From: Lepidurus packardi
Taxonomy: Eukaryota; Arthropoda; Branchiopoda; Notostraca; Triopsidae
Assembly: GCA_023053545.1 (NCBI GenBank)
Contig: JAKZAN010000006.1
Coordinates: 4,407,001-4,471,000, forward strand
Direction: 5' to 3'
DNA length: 64,000 nucleotides
The notes below the pieces were generated by a model, which searched no databases, was not told the DNA's origin, and saw only the letters and a list, made by a program, of their open reading frames with translations. This document shows positions 23,021 to 36,300 of this stretch, piece after piece (positions within the stretch are counted from its first letter, which is position 1; each line of letters begins with the position of its first letter). The position numbers and the translations under genes were made by a program.

Positions 23021-25689
23021 GGGAATACTTCGGAAGGCGCGGACAGTGTCTAAATAGATCCTTTTTCTTCCTTGTTTAAGCCTTTTTCCTGTTGTGTTTT
23101 TCCTCATTCCACAGCACCATTGACTCCCGAGAGACTTGGTCTTCTGAGTAAACTTTTTCGACTAGTCTTTGGCGAATATATTAAAAAGGGACTGGTGTGG
23201 TTTGGGGAAGCTGGGGATATAGAGAAAAGGGCCGCCCTGGCGATGGTAATCGTGGCAAGAGGATGGTTAGGCGAGACAAGAGGAAGAACACGAAGTTGGT
23301 TTTCTCAACTCACTGTTTTACAACCATGGGTCCCGTCCCGTCCGACACCGACTGCGTGAGAAACCGCCTTAGTGGACACCAGCTAGCTTGTTATCACATT
23401 TGGCATCAAACACTGCGTAACCTTTTAGTAGCCTAACAATTTCTGTCCCCCGATAATGAGCATTGTCCCTTTTGGCATGTGTAACAAAACCGTTTCCTTC
23501 TTTTTTTACCTATTGCCTATGTGGCTCTGGAATGCCGTTACGGTTCGCATTCAAAAGTATTGAGCATGGACCTCCTTCCAGCTGTTGAGACCACTACGTG
23601 AATACCTTTAACGAACGGTTTGCCTTAGATCCTAGTTTAGGTCCTGTTTGATCCTAACTTTGTATTATACTGGACTTGTTGGGTAACTGTTGAGTATTTT
23701 TGCAGCAGAGGTTTGGGTTTTAGTGGGAGATATTTGAGAAGGCCAGGAAGGAGACTTACCAAAACACGACTCTATTTCGTAGACGGGGGGTTTATTGATG
23801 ACTAAAGACAGCTCTTGTCATCACCTTGTAGGTTCAGTTTGGGTGCTCCTCAATAGGGATCTATTCAATTCCAAACCCTCCCTGATGTAGCTCCGGTGTG
23901 AATAGAGAGTCTCGGTGCAATCCTCTTGTGGAAATCCGCTTTGAGTGGCGCCGCATATGTGGGATGAGTCCCTTTACCTTGTACTTTACTCTCTCTCTCT
24001 CTGGGTTCCCTTTTTGTTTCCCAATCGAAGCCGCTTCTATTCACCTGCCACATCGCCTTATGTACGTGTATCTCTCTTCTCTCTAAGATGCCTGCCTGCA
24101 GTTTTGTGTGTGCCAAGGGTCGCGCGGAAGGCGCCGGATTAGCGACTTGAGAAATGGAGACGACGTGCAAGCAGCCAGGCGTTCACGTGCCGCTTCGCTT
24201 CCACTGAGAGCTTTTGCTGAAGAAAACTTGACCAGACGACACAACAACAACAAAAAAATATACAAAATACACAAGATGAGTTGATGGGCTTGTCATTTAT
24301 GTATTACCTCATTCTTCTGTTTGTGTTGGTATGTTATGTACCCTCCCAACCGCGCGTGTTATCAATTGAGACCACCAGGGGCGATACCGAACGTCAATAT
24401 GAAAACATCTAAATTTTAGTAGTTAATACCATCAATTTGTAAGGAGTAGAATTAGTCAACGGGTAAATTTAAAGCTTAACAACACTGGAATAGGAAGAGT
24501 TAATGAAACTAAGGAAACTAAAACGTACCGTATGTGAAACTTATCTAACCGTAACGCTGACCGCGTACGTTCACTAACGGTGTCCCTATCTATATGAATG
24601 GTATGCAAGTCTGCAAGTAGGAGTCTCGGTAAATTTAACTGTAATTCGATTTGGTTGGTTGTAGTGCCATGATTAAGCATTGCGGCCAATCACTTAGTTG
24701 TCGTGGTTAATTACAATCGAAGGATTTCCTTGTATTGCTTAATTGTTACTTCCAATTTAATGAGAAAACGAACCGGTTCGCGGTTCCTGCCGTTACTATT
24801 GCTATTACATTCAATCTTCCCGTCATATGCTCACAGCGTAACGAAAACCAGGTTTTTTGAAAATTTTTTATGCTAGTTAAGGGAATTAAAAGTCTTTAGT
24901 TATTGGAAAATTGTCAAGTCCCAAAGACTGAATCGTAAAAAGCCCTCCCTGAAAAGTAGTCTCGTTCGTTTAGCTAGAGGCACGGTGACATTTTGAAAGG
25001 CCTAACTAAAAGTCGAACATTTTAAGCGGGACTTTTTGGGAGGCTTTGTGTGTTTGCTGGGGCTTATCTTTTTTATCTTGAGGCCTGGAACAAGGCGACA
25101 GCAATGGGGAACCTGGCATGGCTGCCGACAACCCCAGCGTTTTTGCCCAGTTTAGGAACCGCGTCCTTTGGAGTTTTCAACAAATGGTCAGCATGGGGTC
25201 AAGAAAACTGATCTCTGATCCAGGACCCATTAAGAGCGGAGACTTGAGAAGACTCTTTTTAATTACACGGCTTCCCTCAATCGGCTGTCTTCGATATGTA
25301 TGAAGTATCTCCCAGTTATCCCCCCACTTTAGCGCTGCCGGGAGCTTTAAAAGTAGTTGTGGGTGTTCGATTGAGAACCGTGACTCGGGAGTGGGTCTTT
25401 AATAGCGGCCTTTTTCTTTTTAACATCTTGTGCCAGCATGTTTGACATGGCTACCATCAACCCGGATTCACAGTCGTGACTACTTAGCGTTTTATGGTCC
25501 TCAGCTATGGTCTTTGCTATGCGTAAAATGCAACATTCTGGGGAAAAGAAACAGCGGCGTTTTTTCCCTTTTAAATCAAAGCTAAACCAGCGAGAACAGA
25601 GGTCGTAGCAGCTTGGCAAGCGAACGGGCGTTACAACCTTACAGGATTTCATTCTTGCACCTCAGCAAAGCGCCGCACAGCGTTATTTA

Positions 25690-25870
25690 CCCGTTACAGA
25701 AATTCGAACGTTCTCAGTCCGGAGCGCTGCGTGTATGTCTGTTTGCGTATGCCTGTTACTGAAATTCGAACATTTTTTCGGTCCCGAGCGCTGGGTGTAT
25801 GTCTGTTTGAGTATGCCTGTTCCAGAAATTTGAACGTTTTTCAGCCCAGAGCGCTCGGTGTATATGTGTG
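25690..25870. repeat. Three tandem units of about 60 bp
   Basis: Each unit carries CCTGTT(A/C)C, AGAAATTCGAAC (AGAAATTTGAAC in the last), a CAG/CGG stretch, GAGCGCT and GTGTATGTCTGTTTG (varied in the last). Divergence increases along the array. Confidence 0.82.
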
Positions 25871-26782
25871 TATGTTGACTGCGGCTGAGGGAGGTCGCCA
25901 ATAAGAAAAAAGTTTGGGTTGGAAACAAAGGATCTAGTTCTTTTGCTCCCTCTTTTCGTTAAATAAAACACGGAATGGCGAAGATGAACGACTCTCCAAG
26001 TCTTGTCGGCGCCGTTGCTACGACGTCAGTTCCATTGCGACGCCAATGCTGTCAACCATCTTTTTTTCCTTTCTTCTTTTTCTTGGTCTAAACGCGAGCA
26101 TATTTTCTCTCCTTCTTTCCTTTTTTTAACTTCGCCAGCCCTTTGTCGCGTGCATTACTACAAGCACAGCAATTTGCTCAAGGATATAGCTTCTTTCCAG
26201 CTTTGAAATGCAGAACTTTTCCCCTCTTTCTCTTGAAATGTCTTAAAAAGAAGGTATAAATCTCACACATGGGATATTTTGTTTGTTAGATGAGAAGCAC
26301 TAGAAACTCAACAAACACGAAATGTGTTTCTTGGCTAAGTTAAGCCGGACTTTTTGACACCTTTGACTCTGTTCCCCTCCACCGCGTCAGAAATGGGGGG
26401 GACAGTCAAAAGTCAACTCTTTATTGGCTTAAGTCTCATTCCCGGTCTCTATGTCCGTCTCTCATCTCTCTTTTTTTGGTAGAAACAACATATCAAAGTA
26501 ACGGTTTGGCTAGTTTTTTTCTTTTTTAATATTCATCGCTTTTCCAGGGACTTGGGGATACGCCTTATAAGGCAAAGGAAGGGAGGGAAACCAAGACACG
26601 CGTCAGTATAAAAACCAACTCAACTCGGGTGTAGCTTCTGGTCTTGGCTACAACCAAATCAAAGTCACATCATAACTAACCCTATTACGGATATCATGTA
26701 GACTGGCTGTAAACGAGACCTTTCGTAAAGTATTCCCAAACAAACTTAGTACTTGATAATTTGTATGCCAATAAAGAAATGA

Positions 26783-27740
26783 TAAACATAATTACGATAC
26801 ACATTGTAATATTACACTCTGGAAACAGGATCTGGAAGGTCGCGAATGCTGTTGAAATTTGTACCAGTGAAAAGAAAGTTCATTCTTGAGAATTCACTCT
26901 TGAAAAGTTGATAAATCACTGTTGCAGCATTCACTGTTGCACTATCTATAACATTACAAATGGAATATGATGAAAGTTCACCGTTGAAAGGTTGATAAAT
27001 CACAGTTAAAGCCCTCAGTGTTGCACTATTTATCAATCTGCGAATCAAATATGGTAAAACGCGCTGGAATTAGAAAGTTTTAAAACAGATACATTACACA
27101 GATATACAGATGTATTATGGAACTTGCAGAACTTACTGTATTAACTTATGAACTTACGTAAGAACTAACTTACTTATGTATTGTGGAACTTGCAGAACTT
27201 ACTATGGAGTGCAGGTGACATAAATATAGTGACGTAAAGCACAGTACAACCCCAAGTCTGTATTTAACCACTATAAATCCAATCCAAATCCAAGCTACTT
27301 GAAGAACAGAAATGCTTCAACCCTTAAGAACACTCTGGTAAGGAAGAAACAAAAAGTAGCATCAAGAAAATAGTCAAACTTACGATAAAAATTGCAATAT
27401 TACACTATCAAACCAGGATCTGAAAGTCGTTCACCGTTGAAATGTTTACTAGTCAAAAGGAAAGTTCATTGTTGATAAATCACTGTTAAAAAGTTGATAA
27501 ATCACCGTTAAGGCATTTCACTGTTGCACTTTGTAAAACTACAAATCGAATAGAGTAAAAATTCACTGTTGAAAAGTTGATACCTCGCGGTTCAAGTATT
27601 CATTGTTGCGCTATTTGCAAACTACCAATGGAACATGGTGAAAATTCACTGTTGGAAAGTTGACAAATCACGGTTGCACTCTTTATAAAACTACAAATCG
27701 AATAGGGTAAAGGCGTTGGAATTAGAAAGTTTGAACAGTT
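26783..27740. repeat. Pair of about 300-bp repeats with internal ACTGTTG subrepeats
   Basis: Copies at about 26783-27080 and 27375-27740 share the opening AATATTACACT, CAGGATCTG, internal units such as AAAAGTTGATAAATCAC and CACTGTTGCACT, and the ending GGAATTAGAAAGTTT. Internal units repeat about every 100 bp. Confidence 0.78.
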
Positions 27741-30089
27741 CGTTACGTATAAGTTTGACGTAATTATTGCGAAAAAAAAGTAGCTCCTACCAGACAAGAA
27801 CCTTAGTTGTCTTGTTTATTTTTAGTGTATTTTTTTGTGTCCGTTCTGTGCCATTGGTAAAGGAAAAAACATACGCTTTTTGAAATGGCCTTTGTATGTT
27901 CGCGGTTACGCCCCGGTTCACACGTTTCGATTTCCGTCTTGACTCTAGGCTTTTCACCTGGGCTGGGAAAAGATGACTAGCTGATAACATTCTGTCGTTG
28001 GGTCCTTTGCAAATTTATGTTCCGAACCTCTCTTTCTCGTCTCTCTTGCTCGGCTGCCGAGAGTACGGTCTTGTGTTTGTCTGAAGCTTTAAAAATTTCC
28101 TCCGGTATCTTGGGAGTTGATGGTGTATATAACAGGGAAGATAGGCGGTGTTTCTGAACCTATTCTCTTTTTTATTACCCGCCTATCATTTGGTTAGGAA
28201 GCTGTTGTATAATAGGATGTTTAGTGTTTTGGGGTCCTTTTTTCTTTTTCTTATTTTCTACGTTTCAACTCTTTGATCCCCCAACAAGACACAAAAAAGG
28301 GGCGAAGAGTAGGGGGCTGAAAGGCAAAACTGTTTGGTGCTATGGGAGAATCGATGTCCCGTTTGTTATCAGTCGTCATTATTCTTTGCCACAGTGCTAT
28401 TGACAAGGCGATATTCTCAGCTCCCGGACTTGTCTAGTCTACTGTTTTCTTTTGCTTCGCTGATTGTATTCACTTGTAAGGGAGCGCAAAGCGGCCATTA
28501 CAGGGACTTTCGTCTCCGTGGAATGCAGCAAGGTGGGTTAGCATGCATTGGGTTTATATACGGACGACTTGGAAGACCACCATGCAGACAGAAATACCCT
28601 TTTTTTTAGTATTTTTACTTCTATTCTCTTTCCCATCTCTTTCTTGCTCCCAAGAAGAGAATAGGTATTCCGTCCCCTATGCTATACATGCTCAAAAAAG
28701 TTTGAAAACGCTCCCAAGGTGACATCCAGAGAACTTCCCCGAGCTCCGCAAGTCGCTACGTACACTACAGTACTGTTACCTATTGTACGTGCTTATAAAA
28801 GTGTTGTTTTCCCTTAAAAACATGTGCGGATGGCCTTTTCCCCACTTTTTGGTCACTTCTAGGCTAAGAAGGTGCTCAGTTTCAAACCCTTCATCAACAA
28901 CTATCAAGTTGGAGTTGATGTACTGTACTTTCGTGCGTAGAGCCAATGTACCGCTAATACTGATAGGAAACTGGCCATTTTGTTTGTGTTCTGCAAGAGC
29001 AACGAGCGATTTACTCAGCATATTTCTTTTATTTATTTTTTGTTGTAAAGAGAACCATGTTGGGCGACTAATTACCATTATGTGCGTGACTTGCTGGCTT
29101 CACCGCTATATTGCTGACGCCACAGCTCCGGGAGCAGAGCGCGCGATTGATCGTTCTTTCGTTTGGCTTTGGGAGCTGGAAAAATCTGTATTTTATTCTT
29201 TGAAATGTAAATTAGTTCGGTAGAAAATCCCTCCGCTAAGGTTTATTAGTCACACACACAAGTTTCGGATATGTTATACCATGACCAAAAAGTAAAAAGG
29301 CCAAGAAAAGCGGGCGGATAAAAAAAAAAAAAGGCCGGGAGAAAATGTGGCGAGCTACTGTTTGGTCAACGCAGGTGTCTTTTTTTGGAGGTTTCATTCC
29401 AGCGCGCCTGCTTGTCTTGGTCGCTTGGCCGCATTTGGTGGTATGCAAATCATGCGGCATCATTTTTCTGGGCAAGCTTCTCCAGTTCTTGAGCTTTTTG
29501 TCTTCCTTCTCCCCTTGTGCTTCCAATTTTGGCATTCGGTAAAGGTTGAACGTGTGTGTGTGTGTATGTATGTGCGCTGCAGGCATTGTCACTCAGCTTC
29601 TTGTTCTTTTGGTATGCATACAACGGAGTGTGAATGAGGCGATCTCGTAAGGTGGATACGGATTCTTAGCGAGCATTTTTCTCTTATCAACCTGGATAGC
29701 ATATACCCCTTTCTTTTCTTTTGAAACAACAAGAAGCTAAACCTGGTTTAGTTCTTAGTTCTGATCCAGATTACCACTCTAAAAATAAAAAGCCGGTAAA
29801 AAAGTTCTTCGTCATTTAGTAATTTTTGACGCGCGTTATTGCCGTACCTTTTATAGCAAAACATTTTTAGAAAGTTAAAGTTAACAGGCCTTAATTACAA
29901 TGCAAGTGATTGTCCATAAATTGTATTACATAATAATACAGACTAGCAAAGAGCAGTGGTTTAATACGAAGAAAAAAAATTCTTTGAAAATTTGCCGTTT
30001 ACAAATTGGTTAAATATTACGATGTCAACAGACGTTGAAGGGAATTTGAAAACAAAATTTGAAAACAGAATTTCTAAACAAAAAGAAAT

Positions 30090-30830
30090 CTAGACACTTT
30101 GTCACATAGCTTGTGTTCCTCATTATTTTGTGTTCCTACGACGTATTTCGAGATAATAAAAAAACAAGAAAAAAAACATTCAGTACTTCTTGTGCCACTA
30201 AAGAAAGCACAGAATTCTGATACAATTGCAATGTTAGAATATAATAAGGAAAGTCGAAGGGAATTCACTGTTAAAATTTGTAATATGAAAGAATTCAACA
30301 GTGAATTGAACTCTGAATTCGTCTTTGGTATTTGTAACGTTAAGGAGTTCAACATTGAATGGAACATTACATTCATTGTTGGTATTTGTACAGTGAATTG
30401 TACGTTGAATTCAGTATGTTGAACTCTGTAATATGAAAGAATTCAACAGTGAGTTGAACGCCGTAATACTCTGTAACACTCGTGAACTCTATAATTCGCT
30501 GCGCAATTCTGTAATATTACAAAATTCAACACTGAATTCACTGTTGAAATTTGTAATCCGAAAGAATTCAACAGTGAATTGATTGTTGGTATTTGTAATG
30601 TTAAAGAGTTCAAGAGTGATCTGAACTCTGAATTCATTGTTGATATTTTGTAATGTTAAGGGATTGTCCAGTGAATTGTACGTTGAATTCAGTGTTGAAC
30701 AGTGCACATTGCATGGTAAACAATTCTTGTGTCTACTACACAGTCATGTATTTCCTTCTATTTTGTGTACAAATGTATGGCAAATTGTTTGTATTTTTCC
30801 CAGAATTTTTGGAGGGACTTCATTAAAGAA
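30090..30830. repeat. Palindromic repeat array, copy 1
   Basis: Degenerate units of about 54 bp contain TTCAACAGTGAA and its exact complement TTCACTGTTGAA in alternation with TTTGTAATATTA-type spacers. It starts CTTGTGTTCCTCATT (30110) and ends with GCATGGTAAACAATTCTTGTG (30712-30732). Copy 2 at 32510-33330 has the same edges and order, so this is one element present twice in direct orientation. Confidence 0.82.
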
Positions 30831-32509
30831 ATGTGTGAAATTAGGAAATAAATAATGGCAATGGTCTTACAATGAAAAGCAAATGAAAATGATGTCAATA
30901 AAAAGCTCCTGCAATTTAAAGCATTTCAAACGGTCTGCATGACGATAAGCAGTCGTTTGATGTATTCCTGGGCACCCCAAGAAAAACAGTTGAGTTCTTT
31001 GGTGGTTTTCTGGTTATGACAGTCATTTGGTGGGGGATACGATCACCGGATCTTCGTCCATCCCCATTCTCGTCGTTTTCTTATGGCCCCGGCACTCAGC
31101 GTCATCATAACGAGAGTATCTGAGTTTGAAGTACTCACGTTTAATGAGTTTGAGGTATCGAGGAGCCATAACAAGTTGCAAACCTGTTCTTGAAGAGCGC
31201 CGATGCATAAAAGAAGAAGAAGAAGCAGAAGCATGCAAGGAGCCCTCAACACACAGCATACCTCCACCAAACCCAAACCCCCCCAAAAAAGCAAAGTGGG
31301 TTCTTACAACGACTGGTTCTTCTTCACGTTGGCGGAATCTTTTTCGACTTTGGGGGAATAGGAAACTCTTGCTATTGCCCGAGCGAAGGGCCAAAAGGCT
31401 TCTTTGTAGAGCTTTGCGTGTGGCCCATTAGGCCAAAGCCAGCGATGTCCTCGCGCGCCGACACACCAGCGGTTTCACACGCTACCTGTCTTGTTGCCGA
31501 GCCGAGCCATGGCATATACTCCTGTGTTTTAATGCTGCATAATTCCTCGCTAGCCAGGATCTATATTTAATTCCCAGGGAGCAACCATGAAGATGTGGAA
31601 CCAAACGTCCACCATAAAACCATTGTGACCTAAAAATAATAAATCTATAAAAATAAAGGAGCTTTTTGTAATCATATGGTTACAGGCCCAGTTTTCTTCC
31701 CACCCCAAAATCGAGGCGTAATTACACTAATGTATTAGTGTTATTTATGTGGGTGACGAGGTTAACGCATCTCGTTAATGAGAGTGCAAGATACAGTGCT
31801 GCGTTGCATGCAAAGGGACAAGTCCGGTGGAAGCAAAAAGGCCTCCAACAAGCCAGCCACCAACAAGCAACATATAGAAACATAGCATACAGGACGGTAA
31901 CAGACAGACCTACAACTGACAGACTCAAGTTAATGGTCTCTGTGCCCACATGCAGGGTACGCAATCCCCTGCAGCGAAATGTGGGACAGATAGGAAAAGA
32001 TCGCTCGGGTAATATAGCGAGTCACATCGCAATCCAACCGAACTGGGGTGGTGGGTTTCGGTAAAAAGGAGAGAGAAACAAGGGGTTTTTAGGGTTACAA
32101 CTCACAAGTTAGGGTTAGGGTGTCCTCTCTTCGTGCAAGCGGGAATGAGTCCCTTGCGTCCCATTCGCCGCCTGCCACCGCGGTATCACATGACAGCTCA
32201 GGGGGTGGAAAAAAAGGCACAGGGACTTGGAGGGTTGTTTCTCCGAAAGCTCCTGGTGAGTTGGGTCGGTTTGCGTGACCTGTCGCCTTGGGCAAGCGGA
32301 CAAACGTGCATAATAAAAGAAAGAATCGAGGATTGTCCCGCGGGAGCGTCAGCGGCGTTGGGACGCCGTGTTTTGGCGCCGCTGCTCCTCCATCTTGGGC
32401 TCGTTGGGCGACGAAGATGGACCCGAGGCACGCGACAAACACATTGCACATTCATTTAGGTTAAGTCTAGCTACAACAGGAAGGGGAAAACAATTGGAGT
32501 CTAAACACA

Positions 32510-33330
32510 AAATCTAGATTTTTTTTTACGTATATACCTTGTGTTCCTCATTGTTTCGTGTTACTCCATTATGTTTCCAAGGAAAGTTGAAGGGAATTCA
32601 TTGTTGAAATTTGTAATATTAAAGAATTCAACAGTGAATTAGACACTGAGTTCAGTGCTGAACGTAGTGTTACGGAGTCAACAGTGAATTGAACGTTGAA
32701 TGCACTGTTGAATTCTTGAATATTACAGAATTCAACAGTGAATTGAACATTGAGTTCATTGTTGACAGTTTGTAGTATTACAGAGCTCAATAGTGAATTG
32801 AACACTGAATTCGCTGTTGATATTTGCAATACGAAGGAATTCAACAGTGAGTTATGAACGTTGAATTCGTCGTTGAAAGTTGTAACATTACAGAGTTCAA
32901 CAGTGAATTGAACGTTGAATTCGTTGTTGGAACTTGTCAAATTCAAAAGTGAACTGAACATTAATTGTTGAAATTTGTAATACTACGGGGTTCAACAGTG
33001 AACTGAAAATTGAAATCGTTGTTGGAATTTGTAATCTTAAAGAATTCAACAGTGAATTCAACGCCGAATTCACTGTTGAACCTGCAAAGTGTACGGCAAA
33101 CCATTCTTGCAGTTATTACACTTAGAATCACGTATTGGCTTCTATTTTGGAAATGAACGCTGAATTCAGTGTTGATATGGGTACTATTATAGAGTTCAAC
33201 AGTGAATTGTACGCTGAATTCAGTGTTGAACAGTGCATAGTGCATGGTAAACAGTTCTTGTGGTTGTTGCAGTCAGAATCACGATGTTTGTGTCTATTTT
33301 TGGATAAATTTACGGAATTTTTTTGTCATG
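32510..33330. repeat. Palindromic repeat array, copy 2
   Basis: About ten units of 54-55 bp between 32595 and 33090, then a second short block ending GCATGGTAAACAGTTCTTGTG (33242-33262). The core AATTCAACAGTGAATT is itself an imperfect palindrome. No coding capacity; open frames across it are simple repeats of the same residues. Confidence 0.82.
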
Positions 33331-36300
33331 GTTGGGGATCTGTCAGGGCAGGTAAAGAACGCAAATGGCGCACTGTAATAAGGACCAATGGGGAAAAAGA
33401 GAAAAAGAGAAAAAGAAAATAAGCTTTGGTGCTAACGCTCTATCTTTTTGGTTTCGTTTTGTTTTAGGTTACAATCCAACTGACTTGATTTATGTGCGGT
33501 AAAACTGGGATAACGCCACGCTATAATCATCATTAGTACTCCCATACGCTGATGTTGATGGGGCAAGCGACCACACCCTCAATTATTCAATTCACTCTTT
33601 TGGATCACGTTTGCTCCTCATAGCGTTAATCCTCCCATTCCTTTTTGCTATTGCTCAGGCATAGCATAAGGCATAGATAGACTCACTGTGAATGTGTGCG
33701 AGCCAGAAGAAGTGTATATAATTAGCAAAAGAGTAAAAGAAAGAAACAAATTTCCCAGGGCAAAAAGGCCATGTCGGCTTTTCTTGGTTTTCTTGGCTTG
33801 CGAACGTTTATTTAAGTAAGCGCCAAGATGTTGCTTTGACAAGTCATCTTTTATAGAGACTCGCTGCTGGATATGTGTGTATGTGTATGGAGTGTTATAT
33901 ACTAAGATGATACTTGCGGGAGGGCCTTTGGAGGGCGAAAGATGTCTCTCGTATTTATATTCTTGGGTTTTTAACAAGGACGGGTCTTGTCAATGCGGCA
34001 AGCTGCTCCTTGTCTTGTCAATGAGCCGCCAAATGAGACGCGGCAGTGTCGAGAAAAGCGTCCGCCACATTACGTTATGTGCACGGACTTACGAGATCAG
34101 TTAGCAGAAAGGGCGCCCCGCGCAACACAAGACAGCCTCTTTTTCCCTTTCCTACAACATATAAGCGACAAAGGGCGACATGTAATGCTGTGCAGACCCC
34201 CTACGCTGCTAACTTCATTTAAAACAAAAGAAAAAAGCGCTTATTTAGATCAAGACTTCGGCCCTCAGCCTCTTCCGCGCGCAATTGAACTTTGATGATG
34301 CCCATCTTATTTCAAACACTCTTTTAATACAGTTGTGGACCATCTCTGTTCTTCAAAACTCAAAAGAAAAGAAAATCCCGTGATAGATAATAAACCCCCT
34401 TAGCTAATTTCGCTTCAGCGCCCGCACATATGCGTATAATATGATGCCAGAGCGTCTATGGCGCCGTTGACGGTCACTTTGCTTAAACACCGCGGCGCCA
34501 CTAAGGAAACTCCGGACGTGGAACCTTAGATTTATGTCATTTTTCGCCGCAAACAAAGAGAGTCTTTCTTGTTGCTCATGTTTATGCTTTTTTTTGTGGC
34601 AAGGAAGTGGCAAAGCAATTTCTGGTGAAACCTCCCCCCCCCCCCCCCCAAGAAGAAAGAAAAGCTGACTATTCATTAAGGATCAAAAAGTTAACTTTGC
34701 AACTTTTGTTGTTTCTTTCTTCTCTTATTTTAAAAAATGTGTGTTGTTTCTTTCTTCTCTTATTTTTAACAATTTTTGTTGTGTTAAAAAGTCATTAAAG
34801 AACAAGACAAACTGTTTATGTTTCAAAGCATAGCCAGGTTACAGCCGGGTGCGGGTGACACATTAGTTTGGGATGCTTTTGGCAAAAGACCCGCACCGCA
34901 CCGCACCAAAGAATGTCCCGTCCCTCCCAAGCCATTCCCCCCGGTCGGGCCCGGGTCCGTCACCGCGGTGCTATGGCAGGCGGGAGACGGCAATGAGCCG
35001 TGAACCTCTGGGAAGGCAAAGCCTTGTGCCTGAAGACAGGCGTTTGTCAGCGGCGAGGACGCTGTCGACGCTGCGGTTTTGCCGTTTGCCCGTAGAAAAG
35101 CGGACATGTCAAATTCTCAATGCTTCGAGACAGGGCAACACAAACAAAAAGCAATCGGGCGAAACACCCTTCTCTTCCTTTTTACTTCCGTTCAAAATAA
35201 TACTTGTACTCCTCTCTCTTCTAACCTCATAGAAATTAAAAAAAAAATAAGAAAAAAATCGGGGCGCTTGGCAGATCTTCTCTGGTGGGAGGAGGTAGCG
35301 CGTTTTTACTGCCATAACGTTTCTATATACAAAAAGCTTGATGAGGGCACCAAGCGGAGCAGTTACAGCCTGTCACGTAAACTATTCTTGAAAAACTACC
35401 GTGTGCCAAATTCATAATTAATGTCATACTTGTTCTCCCTCTTGGAACTCTGAAACGTTGCTAACGTATCTCGGCCGGGTTGGAAGCGTAGCCGATGAGC
35501 AAGACAGGAGGGGGAAAAGCCGAAGAAAATAAGCGGAAATCTTTTGCCCGAAGCGAACTTCCCTTGGCGTCTTGACGGCGGGCTGACATGTTTGTGCCCC
35601 ACTTGACCTAGGAATTACGGGGGCAATCAAGCTTCCGATGCGCAACCATGTTACACATGTCCGCAGCCTCAACGAAAAACTCCCATCTCCTTCTTCTCCT
35701 TCACTTACGCTTCCGCCATTTAGCTGAACCCCCCCTTACGAGAATTCCTCCGCACATTCTTCCGCGCAATCAAAGCAAAAACCCCAAAGCTGACGACGCT
35801 AAGTATTGTTAATATGACTTTTTTTTTAGCCTGTAACCCAAGACCAAAGGGGGAAAGGAAGTTATCTTGGCCTGTAACTGATGGTAATTATTCCCCCATT
35901 TCCTTCCCTAAAAATCTTCTTACCCTTTTCCTAGTGCTTTGTTTTTTCTGCGGCAAGAATTCAAAAAATTTAAAATTTAAAAAAAAAAAAAAATCAAAAA
36001 AGAACAATCCGTCAATATAGAGCTTCCACGGTATATCCAAAGTGTTGGGAAGGAAATCAAGAAAACCGGTCAGGCGGCAGGTCTATTGTTGACACAGGCT
36101 TTTATGGCTTAGCACCCTCACTTAATTGTATCACAAACCGGATTACAGGAGATGCCTCTCTTGGCCCGTCCGTTCCGATAACTCGAGACTTTAAAAAAAA
36201 AAAAAAAAAAAAAAATCTTTTTTTTTCGTTCGTTTTTTTCTTCTCGACAATATTAATATTTCATGGGCCAATGCAGCAAAGGCGAAGGAATCCAATCCCC

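Noticed and set aside
32086-32122. TTAGGGTTAGGG-like bases resembling telomere repeat
   Set aside because: Only two adjacent units plus scattered ones; too short, and it is internal to the chromosome.
32569-32961. 130-residue frame on the - strand
   Set aside because: It is a translation of the 54-bp palindromic repeat (repeating NSLLNS-type words), not a gene.
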